Shown here in pieces: positions 7,038 to 10,526 of a DNA stretch of 10,526 nt; position 1 is the first letter of the stretch, and the number at the start of each line of letters is the position of its first letter. The stretch is taken from assembly GCA_029077775.1 (NCBI GenBank), contig JAQNCU010000075.1, positions 1 to 10,526 on the forward strand, read 5' to 3'. The stretch is from Acidocella sp. GTDB lineage: Bacteria; Pseudomonadota; Alphaproteobacteria; Acetobacterales; Acetobacteraceae. The notes beneath the pieces are model-generated. The model searched no databases. It was not told where the DNA came from and worked only from the letters and a program-made list of their open reading frames with translations. A program made the translations under genes and the position numbers.

Positions 7038-9182
7038 ATGGTGTTTTTATGGAATGCGGCAGGCTCACCGCTGATGCTGGCGGCTGGGCGGCGGGCCTTG
7101 GTGGCACCGTTGCCTCTCGGCGACACCAAGCCGGTTGGCGGGTTTTCAGGGCCTTATCCGTCGGCAATTGCGGGGCTTTCCGGCTGGTGGGATGCAGGCG
7201 CGCTGGACGGGTTGCTGACCATCGCGGGGGTGGCACCGACGGCGGCGAACACTCCGATCACGGCGGTGGCCGATAAATCCGGTGTGGGGCGCAGCCTGAT
7301 GGCCTATGACATCAGCGGTGATACCTCGCCGGTGGCCATGGTCGCGGCACCGCGGGTGAATGGGTTTTTAGGGGCTGCGGGCGCGCCGGATGCCAGCGTG
7401 ATCAATGATGGTCCGAGCCTGGATGCCGAGTGGGGTTTGCTGCATCCCGGTTTGGATTTGGGGTCTGGTCAAGGTTGGACGATGTATCTGGTTTGGACAC
7501 GACCAAACTGGCGGCAAGGCACGTATTATGTCGATGACGCGCCGATCCCGCTGTTGCATACGAATTTCGCGGCGGGCGCGACCATCTTACAAGCCGATAG
7601 TGCGGCGGGCACGAATCTCACGCTGTTTCCGGGCCAGACGAGCCAGGTTGTTCTCACGAACACGTTAACGCGCCGCCATAGCCACGCGATTATTCTGCGT
7701 AACACGCCAGGGCTGGGCGTGGATGTGTGGCTGGATGGTTTGGCGGTCGCCACCGGGGTTGTGAACCCGCTGCCCGCGAGCGCGAATGGCGCTGTTTTGT
7801 TTTTGCATGACGGCAGCATCCAGGGCTCGGCACAATGCTGGTTCCATGAGGCGGCGCGATGGGAACGAGCGATCAACGCCGCAGATATCGCGACGCTGAT
7901 CGCGGCACAGGCACGCTGGGTGCTGGGGGTGCGCCGGGGGGTCAATGTGCTGGTCATGGGGCAGTCCAACGCGGCGTGGTTCATGACATCTGGTGGGCCG
8001 CTGGCGCTGGCACAGGGGGTGGCATGGTATCTGGGGGCGGCATCCTACAAGGTTACGGCGGCGGATGCTGGGACTTACGTTTCACCTGATCGGTATTCAG
8101 TGATTTCCGGGCATCCGATTTCAAACTCCACACCACCCTTATTTGCCCCCGGTGCCGGCAACGGCACGTTTTTGACCAATCCGGGCGACGGGTCTGATCC
8201 TTCAACCTGGGCGGCGGGGCCGGATTTTGTTGCGCTGACCGATTTTCTGACGGGGACGAATGCGCTGGTCTCCCCTGATGATATTTCAGACATCGCGTTT
8301 GTGGTCTGGCCGTGGTCCGAGCAGGACAGCACGATGCCCTATGCTGATAAAGACTTATACAAGGGCACGGTGACGCGGTTATTGGCGCTGACGCGCACGT
8401 TGTTGGGGCGCAGTGCCGCGCAATTACCGGTGTTGGCATGGAACGCGATTCCGTATGAGACCAATGACGGTGTGCAAATGGTGCGCGAGGCGATTGCCGA
8501 TCTGGCGGCGGACCCGACGAACAACATTGTTCTGTTCGCGGCGCAGACCGCGGATTCCAATGCGCTGAATGCCGCCTATGACCCGGTGACCGGATTATCC
8601 TCGGGTGGCGATCCAGAGCATCGCGACGAGCCGGATTTGTTGCGCTATGGTAGGATCGGGGCGTTCATGGCGGGCCGGACGGCGATTGGCTTGGGGCTGT
8701 CTGACACGATCCCGGCGGTCGCGTTGCCTGCCTCAGGTTTGGTGGCCGCAGGCGGGCCGCGCGTCACGCATGTTTACCGTGCCTCGGACACTGAATTGAC
8801 CCTGAGCATCGCGCATGATTCCGGGACTGACGTGATCGTGCCTTTGCAGGCTGCGAACGGTGCTGGATTTGCCGTGATGGATGGCGGCAGCGTTGCAGCA
8901 CCGGGCCCTATGATCGCGGCGGTTGCAGCGCGGCGTGTTGATGCCACGCATGTGAGTGTAACGCTTGCCTCCGCCATCACCCAGGCATCGGCTGACGTGA
9001 TGGTCTTCTATCCCTATGGCAGCGCACAAATTGGCCGCGGTGATGCCGTGACCGATAATGCCGCCAGCCTCGCGCTGCCATCTGGTTGGGATATCGGCGC
9101 CGATCTGGGGAGTGCGTGGCGTGTCAATATGCCGCTCCAGGCCACGACCTATCCGATATTTCTGTCTGACACGGCGAATTGA
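7038..9182 (+). CDS. LamG-like plus SGNH-type esterase tail protein, probable carbohydrate deacetylase
   Basis: A 714-residue protein with three apparent parts. Residues about 43-297 (SAIAGLSGWWDAG ... DVWLDG ... WERAINAADIATLIAAQARW) look like a concanavalin/LamG-type beta-sandwich. Residues 302-557 look like an SGNH hydrolase: VLVMGQSN (304-311, candidate catalytic Ser310), VVWPWSEQDS (422-431, in the place of the GExD block of sialate acetylesterase-type enzymes) and GGDPEH (candidate Asp525 and His528). Residues 558-714 form a beta-rich C-terminal module (DNAASLALPSGWDIGADLGSAWRVN) like those I recall after phage sugar acetylesterases. The likely activity is removal of O-acetyl groups from surface polysaccharide, complementing the upstream depolymerase. 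It lacks the TIxQLP docking-like motif. It starts 5 bases after the fibre stop with no clear ribosome binding site, so translation is probably coupled. Substrate is unknown. Confidence 0.75.
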   Translation: MVFLWNAAGSPLMLAAGRRALVAPLPLGDTKPVGGFSGPYPSAIAGLSGWWDAGALDGLLTIAGVAPTAANTPITAVADKSGVGRSLMAYDISGDTSPVAMVAAPRVNGFLGAAGAPDASVINDGPSLDAEWGLLHPGLDLGSGQGWTMYLVWTRPNWRQGTYYVDDAPIPLLHTNFAAGATILQADSAAGTNLTLFPGQTSQVVLTNTLTRRHSHAIILRNTPGLGVDVWLDGLAVATGVVNPLPASANGAVLFLHDGSIQGSAQCWFHEAARWERAINAADIATLIAAQARWVLGVRRGVNVLVMGQSNAAWFMTSGGPLALAQGVAWYLGAASYKVTAADAGTYVSPDRYSVISGHPISNSTPPLFAPGAGNGTFLTNPGDGSDPSTWAAGPDFVALTDFLTGTNALVSPDDISDIAFVVWPWSEQDSTMPYADKDLYKGTVTRLLALTRTLLGRSAAQLPVLAWNAIPYETNDGVQMVREAIADLAADPTNNIVLFAAQTADSNALNAAYDPVTGLSSGGDPEHRDEPDLLRYGRIGAFMAGRTAIGLGLSDTIPAVALPASGLVAAGGPRVTHVYRASDTELTLSIAHDSGTDVIVPLQAANGAGFAVMDGGSVAAPGPMIAAVAARRVDATHVSVTLASAITQASADVMVFYPYGSAQIGRGDAVTDNAASLALPSGWDIGADLGSAWRVNMPLQATTYPIFLSDTAN

Positions 9183-9186
9183 GGGG
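9181..9186 (+). promoter_or_regulatory. Ribosome binding site of the first lysis gene
   Basis: GAGGGG lies 5 bases before ATG 9192 and overlaps the TGA stop (9180-9182) of the esterase gene. It supports ATG 9192 as the start. Confidence 0.65.
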
Positions 9187-9191
9187 CATTC

Positions 9192-9497
9192 ATGGAGGCT
9201 GAGATTTTGATCGCACTGCGCGGCGATGTTGGTGCGTTGCGCCAGGATGTCGGTGCGCTGGAGGCCAGGGCGGATTCGCTGGAAGCCTGGCGGGTGCGGT
9301 ATCTGGTGCAGGAGGATCAGGTGATCGCCAAATTATTCGATAAAATAGATGAGATCGTATCGAGTTTCAGCGATATGCGGGCCGATGTGGCGCGTATTCG
9401 TGGTGAACGCGATGCCGAGCGGCGGACGAGCATGATGATCATCAGCTTGTTATCGGCGGCGTGCGGCGGGCTGGTTGCGAGTCTGTTCCATGGATAA
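9192..9497 (+). CDS. Coiled-coil protein with C-terminal membrane anchor (XhlA/holin-like)
   Basis: A 101-residue protein. Residues about 3-76 are charged and helical with heptad spacing (LRGDVGALRQDVGALEARADSL, then DKIDEIVSSFSDMRADVARI), a likely coiled coil. A basic patch (ERR, 76-78) precedes one hydrophobic segment at about 81-99 (MMIISLLSAACGGLVASLF). This layout is that of XhlA-type small lysis proteins, which sit at the membrane by a C-terminal anchor and act with a holin and endolysin. The sequence itself gives only the topology; the lysis role comes from its place directly before the endolysin, whose start overlaps its end by 8 bases. It could instead be a tail-related or unrelated membrane coiled-coil protein. 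Confidence 0.7.
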   Translation: MEAEILIALRGDVGALRQDVGALEARADSLEAWRVRYLVQEDQVIAKLFDKIDEIVSSFSDMRADVARIRGERDAERRTSMMIISLLSAACGGLVASLFHG

Positions 9498-10002
9498 TTT
9501 TTCGCGCTGTCTGGCCTTCACCTTGAATGCCGAGGGTGGGTACACTGATAACGCGGCCGACCCCGGTAATTGGACCGGCGGGGAGGTGGGGCGTGGTGCT
9601 TTGCATGGCACCAAATTCGGGATCAGCGCGGCGGCGTACCCGAATCTCGATATCGCCGCGTTGACGCTACCCGATGCGGCGGCGATCTATCGCCGGGATT
9701 ATTGGACGCCGGTACAGGGTGACGCGCTGCTATTGCCACTTGCGATGGTCGCCTTTGATGCCGCGGTGAACGCCGGGCCGCGCCGCGCCGCGATGTGGTT
9801 GCAGCAAGCCGCCGGGCAGATCGCCGATGGTATTCTCGGGCCTGCCAGCCTGGCGGCGTTGAACACGGGCAACCCGCAGGCTTTGGCGCAAGAGGCGCTG
9901 GTGCGCCGGTTAATGTTTTATACGAACCTGCCCGGCTGGCCGCATTTTGGTCTGGGATGGCTGAGGCGGGTTGTGAAACTCGCAGGAGAAATCATGCTAT
10001 GA
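9490..10002 (+). CDS. Endolysin, GH108-type N-acetylmuramidase with peptidoglycan-binding domain
   Basis: A 170-residue protein from ATG 9490; a TTG at 9475 would add five residues but is less likely. LNAEGGYTDNAADPGNWTGG (12-31) carries the EGGY motif of glycosyl hydrolase family 108, with Glu15 the expected catalytic acid. GTKFGISAAAYPNLDIAALT and IYRRDYW (66-72) complete the catalytic domain. From about residue 85, FDAAVNAGPRRAAMWLQQA (89-107) and DGILGPASLAAL (113-124) match the C-terminal peptidoglycan-binding domain usual in this family (PG_binding_3). Length is normal for the family. It should cut the glycan strands of murein at lysis. No signal peptide or SAR-type membrane segment is seen, so export would need a holin. 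It overlaps the upstream gene by 8 bases and the downstream one by 4, so it lies in a coupled lysis operon. Confidence 0.92.
   Translation: MDNFSRCLAFTLNAEGGYTDNAADPGNWTGGEVGRGALHGTKFGISAAAYPNLDIAALTLPDAAAIYRRDYWTPVQGDALLLPLAMVAFDAAVNAGPRRAAMWLQQAAGQIADGILGPASLAALNTGNPQALAQEALVRRLMFYTNLPGWPHFGLGWLRRVVKLAGEIML
9984..9988 (+). promoter_or_regulatory. Ribosome binding site inside the endolysin gene
   Basis: AGGAG lies 10 bases before ATG 9999, within the last codons of the endolysin gene. With the ATGA overlap it defines the start of the small membrane protein that follows. Confidence 0.65.
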
Positions 10003-10280
10003 ATCATTTCGTAACTGATTTGATAACCGACCATCGCGGGCGTGTTGATGAACAGGCGCTGTTGTCGATCTGCGGCGCGGTCGTGTTTTTCGCACTCGAG
10101 ATTTACACAGTTGTGGTGCGTGGCGCGGTGTTCGATCCATTTGGGTTTGGTGCCGGGATCGGCGCGTTGATGGGGGCCACGTCAGCCGGGTTCGGGCTGC
10201 GGGCGCGCTGGACTCCGGATGGTGCGGATAACGCGAATATCGACCCGGCGACGGGCCGTTTTATGGGGGCGCCGCAATGA
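9999..10280 (+). CDS. Small two-segment membrane protein, holin candidate
   Basis: A 93-residue protein starting in the ATGA overlap with the endolysin stop (10000-10002), behind an AGGAG site. The N-terminus (MNHFVTDLITDHRGRVDEQ) is polar. Two hydrophobic stretches follow: about 20-40 (ALLSICGAVVFFALEIYTVVV) and about 47-67 (PFGFGAGIGALMGATSAGFGL), the second very rich in Gly and Ala. The C-terminal 25 residues are hydrophilic (WTPDGADNANIDPATGRFM). Size, two membrane segments and position between endolysin and a spanin-like gene fit a holin that permits endolysin release. I do not recognise a named holin family, so the function rests on topology and context. An alternative is an accessory membrane protein, with the coiled-coil gene at 9192 playing the holin role. 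Confidence 0.65.
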   Translation: MNHFVTDLITDHRGRVDEQALLSICGAVVFFALEIYTVVVRGAVFDPFGFGAGIGALMGATSAGFGLRARWTPDGADNANIDPATGRFMGAPQ

Positions 10281-10526
10281 TGGTATTTTTGATGAAATTA
10301 TTGGGGCCCCTCGCACCGTATCTGGGGGCGGCGTTGGCGGTTGCCGGACTTTGCCTTTACGTGACGATGTTGCGGCATGAGGCGATTTCCGCGGTACAGA
10401 AATCCCAGGCGCTGATGCAGATCAACGAGGCGGATGCGGCGTCGATCGCGGCAGAACAGCAGCGGGTGGCGGCGTTGGATGCGTCATTGACGGTGATGGA
10501 CCGGCAGATCACGGCGGGCAGTGTCG
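10277..10526 (+). CDS. Rz-like inner-membrane spanin, N-terminal part (cut by right edge)
   Basis: The frame starts at ATG 10277, sharing ATGA with the stop of the preceding gene (10278-10280); a second ATG follows at 10280. It stays open to the right edge, giving 83 visible residues. Residues about 8-30 form one membrane segment (LLGPLAPYLGAALAVAGLCLY). After it comes a long Ala/Gln/Glu-rich helix (AISAVQKSQALMQINEADAA, then SIAAEQQRVAALDASLTVMD) with coiled-coil character. An N-terminal membrane anchor followed by a periplasmic coiled coil, placed at the end of an endolysin/holin cassette, is the layout of Rz-type i-spanins that disrupt the outer membrane in Gram-negative lysis. A partner Rz1 lipoprotein, often nested in or just after Rz, would lie beyond the window. 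Confidence 0.7.
   Translation, partial: MMVFLMKLLGPLAPYLGAALAVAGLCLYVTMLRHEAISAVQKSQALMQINEADAASIAAEQQRVAALDASLTVMDRQITAGSV

Noticed and set aside
7011..7040. Programmed frameshift joining the Ig-like fibre to the esterase
   Set aside because: The esterase frame is open only from 7011, after a TGA at 7008-7010, and the overlap has no slippery heptamer. Stop-start coupling over 5 bases is simpler.
518..9182. Diversity-generating retroelement or invertible fibre segment
   Set aside because: No reverse transcriptase, template repeat, invertase or obvious inverted repeat is visible in the window, and no fibre C-terminus shows a C-type-lectin-like variable region.
1..10526. CRISPR array, tRNA, rRNA, insertion sequence, attachment site or defence system
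   Set aside because: I saw no spaced direct repeats, structural RNA signatures, transposase-like proteins or terminal repeats. All genes fit tail or lysis roles.

Overview
The window is a stretch of phage or prophage late genes, all read left to right on the + strand and packed almost without gaps. It covers the distal tail, with its host-recognition proteins, and the start of the lysis cassette. Base composition is mostly GC-rich; one line I counted by hand, 5041-5100, is about 73% G+C. The tail proteins resemble, from memory and without a search, prophage proteins of Alphaproteobacteria, especially Acetobacteraceae such as Acidiphilium, Acidocella, Gluconacetobacter and Komagataeibacter. 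That host assignment is an inference. The window contains no integrase, repressor, attachment site, tRNA, rRNA or CRISPR, so an integrated prophage and a free phage cannot be told apart.

Tail region (3-9182): (1) the C-terminal part of a tail/baseplate-type structural protein, cut by the left edge; (2) a 416-aa tail fibre with a conserved N-terminal half and a very glycine-rich C-terminal tip; (3) a 160-aa fibre-tail adaptor-like protein; (4) an 852-aa tailspike with a Pectate_lyase_3-type beta-helix, a probable polysaccharide depolymerase; (5) a 718-aa fibre with docking-like modules, a collagen-like segment and four Ig-like domains; (6) a 714-aa protein with a LamG-like domain and a GQSN-type SGNH esterase domain, a probable carbohydrate deacetylase. 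Together they form a multi-part adsorption apparatus that could bind, deacetylate and cleave surface polysaccharide.

Lysis region (9192-10526): (7) a 101-aa coiled-coil protein with one C-terminal membrane segment (XhlA/holin-like); (8) a 170-aa GH108-type N-acetylmuramidase endolysin with a C-terminal peptidoglycan-binding domain; (9) a 93-aa protein with two membrane segments (holin candidate); (10) the start of an Rz-like inner-membrane spanin, cut by the right edge. The last three junctions overlap by 8, 4 and 4 bases, so these genes are probably translationally coupled.

I do not see a clearly new type of system. The most unusual parts are the modular host-recognition genes: a docking-like motif repeated about five times in two fibre genes, a marked drop in G+C inside the tailspike enzyme domain, and a LamG-SGNH esterase that lacks the docking motif.
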